Positions 14,270-23,632 of a stretch of 37,437 bases of DNA are shown here, in pieces; the stretch's first letter is position 1, and each line of letters opens with the position of its first letter. The notes beneath the pieces were generated by a model. The model did no database searches. It was not told the DNA's origin and was given only the letters and a program-made list of their open reading frames with translations. Source of the stretch: a bacterium (GTDB lineage Bacteria > Vulcanimicrobiota > Xenobia > Xenobiales > Xenobiaceae); assembly GCA_030535355.1 (NCBI GenBank), contig JAUNIO010000027.1, positions 1 to 37,437 on the forward strand, in the 5' to 3' direction. The translations under genes were made by a program, and so were the position numbers.

Positions 14270-16198
14270 TTAAAACATATCGGATAGTAAAATGCTGGTA
14301 CTGCTGCTGAAGGCGTCTTTGCCGATGTTGCCGATGTCGCTGGGGATAGTCAGCGTAGATAGCGAAAAACAGTGGAAAAATGCCTCGTCTTCGATGGACT
14401 TAACGCTGTTGGGAATGTTTATAGAAGCCAAACTGACACATTCGCAGAAGGCCTGTTTGCTGATAACTGAGAGGTTATCCGGAAGCTTAACTTTGGCCAG
14501 AGACGTACATTGGCAAAAAGCTCCTTCCCCAATGGTTTTAACGCTGTCCGGCAAATTGATGATCTGCAGAGAACTGCAGCATTTAAAGGCATTGGCGCCG
14601 ATCTCGGCAACGCTGGCAGGAATGGTGACAGTGGTCAGTTTGGTACAGCCGCTGAAAGCATTGTCGCCTATTTTGGTGATACTATTGGGGATATTAGCCG
14701 TGACCAGGTCTTTGCTGCAGCCCGTGATAGTTTTTTTATCGCTGCTGTAAGTGAAGCTGTCGGGAAGAGCAGGGCGCTGATGCGACATGAGATCTTTCCA
14801 AACGTTGCCAGGCGAAAATCTATGCTGGAGAGGCTTGCTGTAATTAGAAAGCGGCTGAGAACTGGCAGCTGGAGGGAGCGCCGCCAGCTCTTGGGTTTTT
14901 CTGGAAACCTCCGGCAGCGGTGTTTTCTTGACCGGTTTAGCGGATGACTCCGCCGCCTGGCTCTTTTTGAGCGCTGGGCAGCCGTAAAAGGCTAATTTGC
15001 CAATTTCCGCTTTGCTGTTGCCTATTTTAACGGAAGCTAAACTGCGGCAGTTGTAAAACGCTCCTGTACCTAAGCTGGCTACGGATTCTGGTATGTCAAT
15101 CTCTGTTAATTTTTTGCAGTCGCTGAAAGCATAACTGTCAATTTTTGTCAGTTCGGCGGGAAGTTTGACAGAGGTCAGCTCAGAGCATCCAGTAAAGGCA
15201 TCGTGCTCAATAACGGTTACGCTGGTGGGAATAGTGATTTCTGTTAGGCTGTTGCAGCCTTTAAATGTTTCCGCTTTAATAACTGTCACACCCTCGGGGA
15301 TAGTGATGGCGGATAGAGCATGGCAGTTTCGGAATGCGCAGGCACCTATATTATGTACGGTGTCAGGTATCTCAACGGTCTGCAGTAAATAGTGATCTCT
15401 AAAAGCATTATCGTTAATGCTGGTGATACCGTAGGGAATGGATGCGGAGACGATATCGCTTTTGGCATCGATGACTGCATCTCTTTCAGCGCTGAACAGC
15501 AGTACATCAACTATGCGCTTTTGGACATTCATAGCGCCGGCACCCCAAGGCCGTCCTGAAGCAGAGCCCTGATAAGTTATGTTGCGGACTTTGTTAAAGG
15601 CTAATTCCCCGATAATAGTGACTTGGGAAGGAATATCTAAAAATATCAGATTAGCGCAGTTATTAAAGGCGCGGGTATCAATTTTAAATACAGTGGCGGG
15701 AATATTGATCGTGGAAAGGCTTTCGCAGTTGCTGAAGGCGTATGGGCCGATTAGGCTTAGGCCTTCGGATAGTTTTACGAACATGAGATGTTTGCAGTTC
15801 TGAAATGCGTATCTATGGATTTCTTTTACGCTGGCGGGCAGAGTTATTGTTCTCAGCTGTTTACAGTTCTCAAACATATTGTGCTCGATGATGGCCAGAC
15901 TTTCAGGAATATTAATGGACTGCAGAGCTTCACAGCTATGGAACGCATAAGGCCCTATCGAGGTGACGTTGTTGGGCAAAGTAACGGAAACGAGATGGTG
16001 GCAGCTGTCGAAGGCTTGAGATTCGATAGTGGTTACGCTGGCGGGCAGTTTCAGCACACCTGCATTGGAACCGAAAAAAGCCTGAGTGCCAATAGTCGTT
16101 ATCCCTTCTCGGAGAACCACATTCGCCAAAGCCGAGTTAACTTTGATTACAGTTTTCAAGTCGTCACTGTAGGTAATTCCATCGATCAGCTTGCTCAT
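14270..16198 (-). CDS. large BspA-like LRR protein, 642 residues
   Basis: Two blocks of LRR_5 repeats are present. The first (residues about 30-400) includes IESQAFDSCHHLVSVTLPNN, YAFHSCEALQSINIPESL and AFTGCSELTSVKLPAELTKI; the second (from about 480) includes AFSGCTKLTTVTIPASV and AFKCCSSLQIINLPDSVKTI. A Pro/Ser/Lys-rich linker (KPVKKTPLPEVSRK) separates them, and each block begins with a similar module (GITYSDDLKTVIKVN; DSFTYSSDKKTITGCS), which suggests internal duplication. ATG 16198 follows TTGAGG. No signal peptide, cell-wall anchor or Por-type tail, so localisation is unclear. Confidence 0.85.
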   Translation of the reverse strand: MSKLIDGITYSDDLKTVIKVNSALANVVLREGITTIGTQAFFGSNAGVLKLPASVTTIESQAFDSCHHLVSVTLPNNVTSIGPYAFHSCEALQSINIPESLAIIEHNMFENCKQLRTITLPASVKEIHRYAFQNCKHLMFVKLSEGLSLIGPYAFSNCESLSTINIPATVFKIDTRAFNNCANLIFLDIPSQVTIIGELAFNKVRNITYQGSASGRPWGAGAMNVQKRIVDVLLFSAERDAVIDAKSDIVSASIPYGITSINDNAFRDHYLLQTVEIPDTVHNIGACAFRNCHALSAITIPEGVTVIKAETFKGCNSLTEITIPTSVTVIEHDAFTGCSELTSVKLPAELTKIDSYAFSDCKKLTEIDIPESVASLGTGAFYNCRSLASVKIGNSKAEIGKLAFYGCPALKKSQAAESSAKPVKKTPLPEVSRKTQELAALPPAASSQPLSNYSKPLQHRFSPGNVWKDLMSHQRPALPDSFTYSSDKKTITGCSKDLVTANIPNSITKIGDNAFSGCTKLTTVTIPASVAEIGANAFKCCSSLQIINLPDSVKTIGEGAFCQCTSLAKVKLPDNLSVISKQAFCECVSLASINIPNSVKSIEDEAFFHCFSLSTLTIPSDIGNIGKDAFSSSTSILLSDMF

Positions 16199-16223
16199 AC
16201 AACCTCAACTGCATTTTGTTTAA

Positions 16224-16286
16224 CATAAGCGCCGGAGCTACCCTTGAGAAAACCAGTGCTTCCTGAAAGCAGCTCCGGCGCTTATG
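16224..16286. terminator. perfect 16-bp hairpin after the McrB-like gene
   Basis: CATAAGCGCCGGAGCT (16224-16239) and AGCTCCGGCGCTTATG (16271-16286) are exact inverted repeats with a 31-nt loop. It starts 18 bp beyond the McrB-like stop and ends 25 bp before the LRR start. The minus side lacks a U-tract, so it may act as a terminator, an mRNA-stabilising hairpin or an attenuator for the LRR gene. Confidence 0.6.
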
Positions 16287-16304
16287 AAGTTACCGGATAA
16301 TATT

Positions 16305-17348
16305 TTATCTGATATTGACAATGCGCGGCGAGAAAGCCGCCATGAAACGCTGAATTAATTCTTCTCTGTCTTCGCGTCCATGCAGGTAGGCCTGCAGGAT
16401 GGGCTTTAACTTGCTGTTCCATACCATTTTGCGCACTTCATCTACAGACATGTCATTATCGTAAGGCAAATTCATCAGATAAGCGTGGCCAAAACAGCAG
16501 TCATCGCCTAAAATAGGCTCTGAAGCGATAGCGTCGTTCAGCAGGCTTAAGTCTTCGGCCAGCTTGGCCCACTGCGGATTGCGGGCTTCCAGCTCGTTTT
16601 TCAGAACTTCATAGTCGGGCTTCAGTTCTTCCCAGTCAAAGCGGCGGCGGGATTCGATATCGATATTGCCGTTATCGCTTTTAGAAATGCACATGGTACC
16701 GATTACGAAGACGTTGTTGGGGATAAAGAAGCTGTAATCGTAGTTATTGACCTTAACCATGCCGGTTTCGGCATCGTTGAAATGAGAGTATTTGGTTCTG
16801 ATTTGCCCTTTTTTGGCTCCGCGGTATTCCAGGCAGTAAATAAGTTCGCCGAAAACGCAGGCTAAATCGGTGCGGTTGATCTCATCGGTAATAAACAGGA
16901 AAGGCGGCACCACATCGGCCACTTTTAAGGTTTTATCTTCTAAGGCAAAGATATATCTCCAGTGCTCTCTGTACTGAAATTCTGTATCGGTGACAGCTTC
17001 CAGATCGGCGATGGTCAAAGTATCCCATTCTAAGTCTTTGTTAAGGTTATAAATATCGGTTTCCCATTTGCCCGCTTTAATGCAGAAATCCTTAAATTTG
17101 CCGTTTTGCAGTTTATTATGAGTGTGTCCATTTTGATCTAATTCTGGATATAGGCCTTCAATAAAATCTTCATAGCTGTAAGAGGGGTGAAACTGCACCA
17201 GTTCGCTGTTGCTTTCGAAAGTGTATTTTGAGTTGGCGCCGTATGTCTCTTTCCAGGCGTTAAACTGTTCTCTGGCATCTCTGATAGCGGTATAGGTCTT
17301 GCCAGTGCCGGGCGCACCGTATTTAATAAGCTGTTTTTTGATACTCAT
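16305..17348 (-). CDS. McrB-like AAA+ NTPase without DNA-binding domain
   Basis: The 347-residue protein starts directly with the motor: Walker A GAPGTGKT (residues 11-18), HPSYSYEDFIEGL, Walker B LFITDEINR (151-159), FGELIYCLEYRG, then a signature region GTMCISKSDNGNIDIESRRR. In canonical McrB this region is GTMNxxDRS...DxALRRRF; the MNxxDRS portion is replaced here, so guanine specificity or sensing may be lost. It is a clear paralogue of the ATPase at 19289-21223, which keeps GTMNNIDRSVESFDFALRRR. GAGG sits before the ATG. It may assemble with McrC and full McrB into mixed hexamers, or be a dispensable duplicate. Confidence 0.85.
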   Translation of the reverse strand: MSIKKQLIKYGAPGTGKTYTAIRDAREQFNAWKETYGANSKYTFESNSELVQFHPSYSYEDFIEGLYPELDQNGHTHNKLQNGKFKDFCIKAGKWETDIYNLNKDLEWDTLTIADLEAVTDTEFQYREHWRYIFALEDKTLKVADVVPPFLFITDEINRTDLACVFGELIYCLEYRGAKKGQIRTKYSHFNDAETGMVKVNNYDYSFFIPNNVFVIGTMCISKSDNGNIDIESRRRFDWEELKPDYEVLKNELEARNPQWAKLAEDLSLLNDAIASEPILGDDCCFGHAYLMNLPYDNDMSVDEVRKMVWNSKLKPILQAYLHGREDREELIQRFMAAFSPRIVNIR

Positions 17349-17355
17349 GGTTACC

Positions 17356-17541
17356 TCAATAAAGCCGCATTACCAGGGCTCTGAACGCACAGACTGTATC
17401 AATCCAGTTATGTTCCAAGAACCCTTCAGATAAATATACTCTACAACGTTCTGTTCTGCTGAAAATACTCCTTCGTGACAGTTCTGCGCTGGGCAGGGCA
17501 GCAATATCGTTTAGCGGCATTTTACCTTGAAGACATGCCAT
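17356..17541 (-). CDS. small hypothetical ORF between mcrC and the McrB-like gene
   Basis: A 61-codon frame overlaps the mcrC 3' end by 31 nt and stops 7 bp before the next ATG, so it tiles the gap. Sequence starts MACLQGKMPLNDIAALPSAE. No recognisable domain and only a weak ribosome binding site. It could be an alternative-frame tail of mcrC rather than a gene. Confidence 0.3.
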   Translation of the reverse strand: MACLQGKMPLNDIAALPSAELSRRSIFSRTERCRVYLSEGFLEHNWIDTVCAFRALVMRLY

Positions 17542-19171
17542 CCATCTTCAGTCGCTTCGCGGGAACCGTCTTCCAGCAGCTGGGCCATAACTGAGCTAAA
17601 GAACTCGCAGTTAGCCTTCATTTGCCAGCTGAAGCTCTGCGCGGATGAATCTTCCGGAATGGTTAGGAAGAATATAAAGAACGGTATATTCTTACCCTGC
17701 TGCTGTATCATTCCTTTGTATATGAGACAATCGTTTGGAAGAATATTGTCTGGAGCATATTGGGAAGCATATCTATGGTCACTGCCAGTATATTCTTCTT
17801 TAGCATTTGGGCAATTATTTAGCCGTTCCGTTTTGAGTGGATATATAAAGCCGCAGCCTTTAATACCGTGTTCTATTTCATTGCCCCACTGACCGATATA
17901 GGTGTGCAGCTGGAAAAGGTCTTCACGGCTGATTCCATAATCGAAGCTGAAACACTTATACTTAACATCGAATATGAACAAACCGCCGTCAGTGTGAGAA
18001 AAAACCAAGTCGGGAATTAACTTGCGCTTGCCATTTTCCGTAACGGCGCTGCTTTTGCTTCCGGAAACGATATTTTTGTGCTCGGACTTACTGCGTAAAG
18101 TGATATTGGGGATGCTGCGGATGATGCGCTTGCGGATAAAATACTCGAAGAGCATGGAAACGTCAAAGAGAAAACCGTTCCATTCGCTGTCCTTGCTGAA
18201 CTCTAGGCTTTGTCCGCGCAGAATTTGCTTAGAGATATCGATAACTACATTGTAATCGCTGTAATAGGGATTGCGGAAGTGTTTAGTCTGTAAAAGTTCG
18301 CAGCGCGTTCGGTTTACGCCGTTAGTCACATTCAGCAGGGACTGATAGATACTGTGCAGAGAATCGGTTAAGCTGGTTTTGCCATTGCGTATTTGGCGAT
18401 AAGTTTCAGCGAACAGAGAGGCTGCCGGATTGTCGTAGCTGTGCTCTCGATAGGTGCACAGGTACTCGCCTAACTCGTGGTGCAGAGCGTAATCCACTGG
18501 ATCGATACTGCCGTGCACTTTGGTTAATGGTTCACGCCTGCTGACGTATTCCTTAGGCAGGCCTAGGCGATAAGCGGCTTTCAGCTTGGTTGCCCAATAG
18601 TAGTGGAGCAGCCAAGCGTAGCCGCTGCTATTTTTGTCGGCACTGCCACTGTTGGGCAGTTCGTGGAATCCGTCAGCTGCGGCGATGATATATTTAAGGA
18701 AGCTGTCGCCGAAACGTGAGCTGATTTTGAGGGTAAGTCGTTTTATTCTACTTTTTTTTTGAGAAATTTGCCGGGTAACGCAGCCGATTAAATTGCCGGT
18801 GGTAATTTTATAGTTCTGGGAATCTTTCCCAGAGACGGTTAGCAGATAATCGGCGGTGTTTTCGTATTCTTTTTCCCCAATCAGCTGAAAAGTGTTCTTT
18901 ATATCACCTTTTTTTCAGCGTGGAGAACGGCATCTGCTCGGCTGGCAGTTTCCAAAAGAAAATAGTAAATATCGTCTAAGCTGTCTTTGGATGTGGTGAG
19001 GCAAATGGGTGGTCTTTTGGAAATAAGGTCGGTGAAATCAGTGTTGGCATGATTAAGCTCAATTTGATATGAATGATTATCTGTTATGGTGAGAGCTTCA
19101 GCATTACCCTCTAGAATATCTTGCATATTTACAGAATTTGCCATGCTGTGAGCGCTATCTGAGCCTGTCAT
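17511..19171 (-). CDS. mcrC: McrC-like nuclease subunit, joined by a -1 frameshift
   Basis: McrC is the nuclease partner of McrB in modification-dependent restriction. The N-terminal 88 codons begin at ATG 19171, preceded by GGGAG, and stop soon after the A7 tract at 18909-18915 (AEKKVI then TAA). The body continues in the -1 frame (GDIKNTFQLIGEKEYENTAD) without a start of its own and stays open for 465 codons to 17511. Joined, the protein has about 553 residues. The nuclease core is visible as LIPDLVFSHTDGGLF then IFDVKYK, a PD-(D/E)xK arrangement. The gene starts 117 bp after mcrB. The frameshift may be programmed, phase-variable, a mutation or a sequencing error. Confidence 0.75.
18908..18914 (-). 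promoter_or_regulatory. candidate -1 ribosomal frameshift site A AAA AAG
   Basis: On the minus strand the codons GAA AAA AAG place the heptamer A_AAA_AAG in the correct zero-frame register. This is the same heptamer used by dnaX and many IS3 elements. Slipping by -1 enters the long mcrC frame exactly. No obvious upstream Shine-Dalgarno-like stimulator or downstream stem is seen. Confidence 0.45.
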
Positions 19172-19288
19172 GCTGCATCTCCCTAATAATGTTGATATTG
19201 TAGCAGATAACACGTAACGACCATCTTCTGGCAGTGTCTCTGCTATTGACTGGAAACACTGCCAGGCGATTAAATCAAACTAATTCTC

Positions 19289-21223
19289 CTATTTTGCTAT
19301 GGTTGTAAAAAACGCTTCCTTGCATTTCGTTTTGATGTCTTCTCCTTGCTCGCCAGTGCCGCGCAGATATTCCTCTAGCAGCGGCTGAATGGAGTTGTCC
19401 CAAATTACTTGTCTAACTTTTTTCCAGTTCCAGTTCTCATCGAACTTTTCAAGCTGCATCAGATAGGCATGGCCTATACAATAATCTTTGCCCAGCAAAT
19501 CCTGTTTAGCTATCATGTTATTGAGGCTTTCCCACCATTCAGCTAGTTCCGGCCACCTTTTCAGTTCATTGTCTAAATAATTTTTAAGAACTTCCTTGCT
19601 AGGATTAACTCTTTCCCAGCGGAAACGACGGCGCAGGGCAAAGTCGAAGCTCTCCACGCTGCGGTCGATGTTGTTCATGGTGCCGATTATATAAACGTTA
19701 TGGGGAATGAAGAAACGATACTCGCCGTCGCTAACTTTGAGCATACCAGTTTCGTCATTACTGAGGCTGGCATATTGGGTTTCTGCTAAACCTTCCCAAG
19801 GACCGCGATATTCCAAGCAGTACATCAGCTCACCAAAAACTCGGGAGAGTTCAGCGCGGTTGATTTCATCGATGATGAAGAAGAAGGGCGGAATTGCCTC
19901 ACAGACTATTGCCGATTTATCCTCAAGGGCGAAGATGTACTTCCAGTGCTCGCGTTCCCTAAACTCTTGATCGGCTTGCTCTTCTAGCTCAGCAATGGTT
20001 AAATTATCCCATGAACAATCTTTTTTGTGTTGTTTATACAGTTCATAAACATCTTTTTCCCACATCCCAGCCTGACAGCAGAATTTTTTAAATGTGCCAT
20101 TTTGCAAAGCTAGGACTGCCTGACCGTTTGGGTTCAGCTGTGGGCGCAAACCTTCGATAAAGTCTTCATAACTGTATGAGGGATGAAACTGTACTAATTT
20201 GTGCTGTTTAGCAAAGCTGCAGTCTGTTTGGGAACCATATTGAATTTTCCAGTTGTCAAAGGCGAACTCGGCTTCGCGTTTGGCTGTATAAGTTTTGCCG
20301 GTACCGGGAGCTCCGTATTAAACAACAGTATTGTTATTGATAAAACTGTAATTATAAGTATATAAATACCATAAAAACATGCTTAAGTAATATGGGTCGT
20401 AAACAACTCGCCGCAGCTGTTCATCGCGCGTATCTTTCAATATCCAACGCTCATATAAGAATTCACGATTATCATAATCGGTATCTTTAGATAAGTTTAA
20501 TTGAAGTAAATGAGGCTGATAATTTTCATATTGAAATTTATTATCAGTGTTTATTCCTGCGGAGATTATTTGCTTTAACCTGTCAAGAATAAACTCATTG
20601 CGAATAAACCAGTCTATAGTATTATTATTTACGAGGTTATCATTTAAATCAGTATAATTAGGATATGTATCGGATATCCACTTAGAATATGCTGCCATTC
20701 CGAAATCTGCTGGGCACTTACTCTGTAACCAATTAAAAACTTGGTTGAATTTCTTGCTGTCACATAACACTGAGACATTGGTGGTACAGGCCGCTGCTAC
20801 TCTATTAATGCGCAGCCAATTGATATTCTTCCCTTTCAGGTTAAACTTACACCAATTTTCTGCAAAGTCTTTAAAATTAGCAATGTTTGGCTCGGTTATC
20901 AGTGAATAAAGAGAATCAATAAACTCCTGCTTGCTAATCAGATGTTTATAATTATCAGCCGATAACAGCGACTGTCCTGCACCGGCAATGCCTGCAGGAT
21001 CTCCTATCAAAAGCTCTAAGATATTATTTTGGTCTTTTACCGCAGTATCATAATGATCAATCAATTCTTGAGCATGATCATTTAATATTTTTTTTTGTTT
21101 GGTTTTGTCAAGTAAATGACGATATGACTCAAGCAATAAGGAAATATTAGCATAACGGTCATGCCAAGCTATATTAGGCACTTGATCGACAAAGAAATGC
21201 TTGTACAAAGCCAATAAATTCAT
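19289..21223 (-). CDS. mcrB: McrB-like restriction ATPase with one internal ochre codon
   Basis: McrB binds modified DNA and drives McrC by NTP hydrolysis. ATG 21223 follows GGAGG. The first 301 codons encode an N-terminal domain of unrecognised fold (MNLLALYKHFFVDQVPNIAW) in the usual place of the DNA-recognition domain. TAA at 20318-20320 interrupts the frame one codon before YGAPGTGKTYTAKREAEF, the Walker A segment. The frame then continues for 342 codons with HPSYSYEDFIEGL, Walker B FFFIIDEINR and an intact signature GTMNNIDRSVESFDFALRRR. The paralogue has AAA (Lys) at the ochre position, so one base change explains it. The ATPase part has no good start. Likely inactivated unless read through. 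Confidence 0.8.
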
Positions 21224-21525
21224 TACTGTCCTCCGCCTCTGGCTGCAAGGGCTCAGATATTCAAAATATTAACACCAGAACGCTCTCATGTGATTTATAA
21301 ACATTAGAGAGCACGCTGCTTTATTAATAGTTTACTTCGCTGCTGTCAATGATTATCCTTTTAATGTTTTTATTTTTAACCATAAAATATGTTTAGTTTT
21401 AACTTTGTCGCTTATTATCACGCTATTTCGAGATAGCACAATAACCGGCATTACTCTCAAATGATCATTGCGGTTTGCCAGCGGTTATCTAGGTCTAACG
21501 AGCAAAAGCAAATCAGCAGCTGTCA
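21224..21525. other. intergenic region upstream of mcrB
   Basis: AT-rich, presumably holding the mcrB promoter. One short hairpin, GCTATTTCGAGATAGC (about 21422-21437), is present. No gene seen. Confidence 0.4.
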
Positions 21526-21960
21526 TCATTCCTGAGATTTTAGATAATCGGCTATCTGTTCTTCTAAATTGCGAATATGGTGTTCGCGCATAAAATCCAA
21601 AAATATTGTTATATTTTCTTTCTCTCGCGCTTCAGACAGGCTGGCGATGTATGCCGCTTTGCATTCTTTTTTCACAATAGAAGGAAGCAGCCCAAATTCA
21701 TACTGAATCATATTCATAACCAGCCGCGACATGCGCCCGCTGCCGTCTGCCCAAGGATGAATTAAAACATCAAGAAGCCGATCTACGCTTTCTCTTCTGC
21801 CTCCTAGCTTTTCTTTCTAGCCTTTAGCAAGAACCTTATCGGCCGAAGCGCTAATAACCTGCTTTATGGGGCAAGTTTATTCGTGGGCATCATCCTTAAT
21901 CAGCATAACATTATGCTGCAAATACAAGTATGCCAAATGAGTTCTGCATTTAGCGGTTCT
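21526..21960 (-). pseudogene. Fic-domain protein pseudogene
   Basis: The minus-strand frame contains the Fic motif as HPWADGSGRMSRLVMN (canonical HPFxDGNGRxxR; the Asn is Ser here), followed by a helical C-terminus (EYFGL-like region, then FLDFMREHHIRNLEEQIADY). Upstream in the same frame are YLYLQHNVMLIKDDAHE, a TAA, IKQVISASADKVLAKG, a TAG, then KEKLGGRRESVDRL, so two in-frame stops separate the N-terminal part. The 5' end merges with the 3' end of the AlwI-family endonuclease gene, suggesting insertion of the restriction genes truncated an older Fic AMP-transferase gene. Confidence 0.75.
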
Positions 21961-23611
21961 CTAGCTTATATTCTGATACTGTGTCTGCCGCTAAGCTTAG
22001 TGAAGAGGGCCTAAATAAACGTTCCCCACTATACTGCTGAATATCTGCTAAAGTTATTTGGCGATCTAAGCTGAAAATCTCTCTCAGTTCCTTATGGGAA
22101 TAGCAGCGAATTGCGTTTTGATGGTTTTCAATCATTTTGATGAAAGCTGCCACTGTTACGCAGGAACCGTGCACGCCGCTGTCGCGTACCTCATTCTTTA
22201 TCTGTCTGTCAATAGAATGACCGAAACCACCTGCAATATAAGCGAAAAATCCTAAGCTATACGGACTTTGGCTATAGTTTTCTATGCGCTCAATATAATT
22301 GTGGACCATGCGGTTATGATGATCGCCGCTTATGCTATACTTGCTATATGCTTTGTTGTCGATGATGGCCTGATACTGGCCGTTGTCGGAAATTAATAGT
22401 ATGTCGGGGGCTGACTTGCTCCCGGTTTGGCCTAAATGTTGGGCATTGTATTTGAATACTTCGCGAAAAAGCTCGGCTGTAGCTAATTCAAATTTTATGC
22501 ACTGTTCCTGGCCTTTAAATGCCATTTCAAAATACGAGGACATGAAAGCACCTATGGAACCGTGCGGATAAGCCTGGCGTAGGATTTCTTCCACCAAACT
22601 GCTGTCAGCTATGCCTGTTTCTTCCATTATTTCAGCAAGGAGTGCGGGTGTAACCGCAGTTATAGGTTTGGCCAGTGACAAGCGCAGATAAGCCATTTGG
22701 ATCTTTTTCTTGGCAATCATACTAGCTGTAATATTTGCTGTTTTCTCAAGGTTGCGCGTATCTTTAATATGATTAGGATCAAGCCCATATTTTCTTTGAA
22801 AATACTCCTGGTCCTGAGGGCGATCGATAAACGGAGGGGCATTGGCTAGTATTTGGCTGACTTCATCTTGTTTATCGTCGAGAATAACCAGTTTCTTGTC
22901 CTCATTGCGAATAGCTAGCTGAGTGTATTCTATCCAGTTGACAATGGTGTTGGCTATGTCTAAAAGATGGGCAAATGGATGGCTAGGATTAATATTGCTT
23001 CTGTTGGGCTTATACAGCTCAAAGAAATCAGGAGGCAGACTGAGATCATGTAGTTCTCTAAAACGGATGATTTTAGCGACAATTGAGTTATATACATCAT
23101 CTGTTTCACTTTCAGCCTGAACGATTACTACTTTAGCAATTTCTTCTTCGGTTAGATAGCGTTCCAGTCTGCTGTCGGACAATAGCCTCAATAGAAACCT
23201 GAAAGGACGAATTTTAAAACGAGAATGGACTTGAACGTTTGGGAGAACCGAAAATGACGAGGGAAACTGGTATTTTAATATTTGGTTTTTTAGAATGGTT
23301 ACGGGAGAATCGCCATTGATGATCGCTTCCCCAGCTAGGGTGAGCTTGATGTTTTTCGTCTGCTTTTGAGTAAATATAAGCCCAAGAGAATGTAGCCAAG
23401 CTTTGTAAGTACGTCCTCCAGAGCCTGACTGATCTCGGCGGATACCGACTCGTTTCAGCCCGGCTTTTTCTAATGCTTCCTCATAAGCTATTTGAGTCCC
23501 ACGCTGCCCAGTCCATTCTTGATTGAGCGATATGTCGGCAAACGCGGCCAAAACTTCAGGGATACTGTCTAGTTTGCGCTTAGGCCTGGTAACCCACCAA
23601 TAATTCAGCAT
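21950..23611 (-). CDS. AlwI-family type II restriction endonuclease
   Basis: The 553-residue protein starts MLNYWWVTRPKRKLDSIPEV, which I recall as the hallmark opening of the AlwI/BstNBI-related family, with ERW-like EWTGQRGTQ and RRDQSGSGGRTYKAWLHSLG following. A winged-helix-like region spans about 30-120. The probable nuclease centre is APDILLISDNGQYQAIIDNK (Asp403, Asp418, Lys420; PD-(D/E)xK), with Glu380 upstream. It follows the methyltransferase by 21 bp and has its own ribosome binding site (AAGGGGGAAG). AlwI itself cuts near GGATC; the specificity here is unknown and the partner is a C5 enzyme, so it probably differs. Confidence 0.85.
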   Translation of the reverse strand: MLNYWWVTRPKRKLDSIPEVLAAFADISLNQEWTGQRGTQIAYEEALEKAGLKRVGIRRDQSGSGGRTYKAWLHSLGLIFTQKQTKNIKLTLAGEAIINGDSPVTILKNQILKYQFPSSFSVLPNVQVHSRFKIRPFRFLLRLLSDSRLERYLTEEEIAKVVIVQAESETDDVYNSIVAKIIRFRELHDLSLPPDFFELYKPNRSNINPSHPFAHLLDIANTIVNWIEYTQLAIRNEDKKLVILDDKQDEVSQILANAPPFIDRPQDQEYFQRKYGLDPNHIKDTRNLEKTANITASMIAKKKIQMAYLRLSLAKPITAVTPALLAEIMEETGIADSSLVEEILRQAYPHGSIGAFMSSYFEMAFKGQEQCIKFELATAELFREVFKYNAQHLGQTGSKSAPDILLISDNGQYQAIIDNKAYSKYSISGDHHNRMVHNYIERIENYSQSPYSLGFFAYIAGGFGHSIDRQIKNEVRDSGVHGSCVTVAAFIKMIENHQNAIRCYSHKELREIFSLDRQITLADIQQYSGERLFRPSSLSLAADTVSEYKLENR

Positions 23612-23632
23612 ACATGCTTCCCCCTTGAACTT

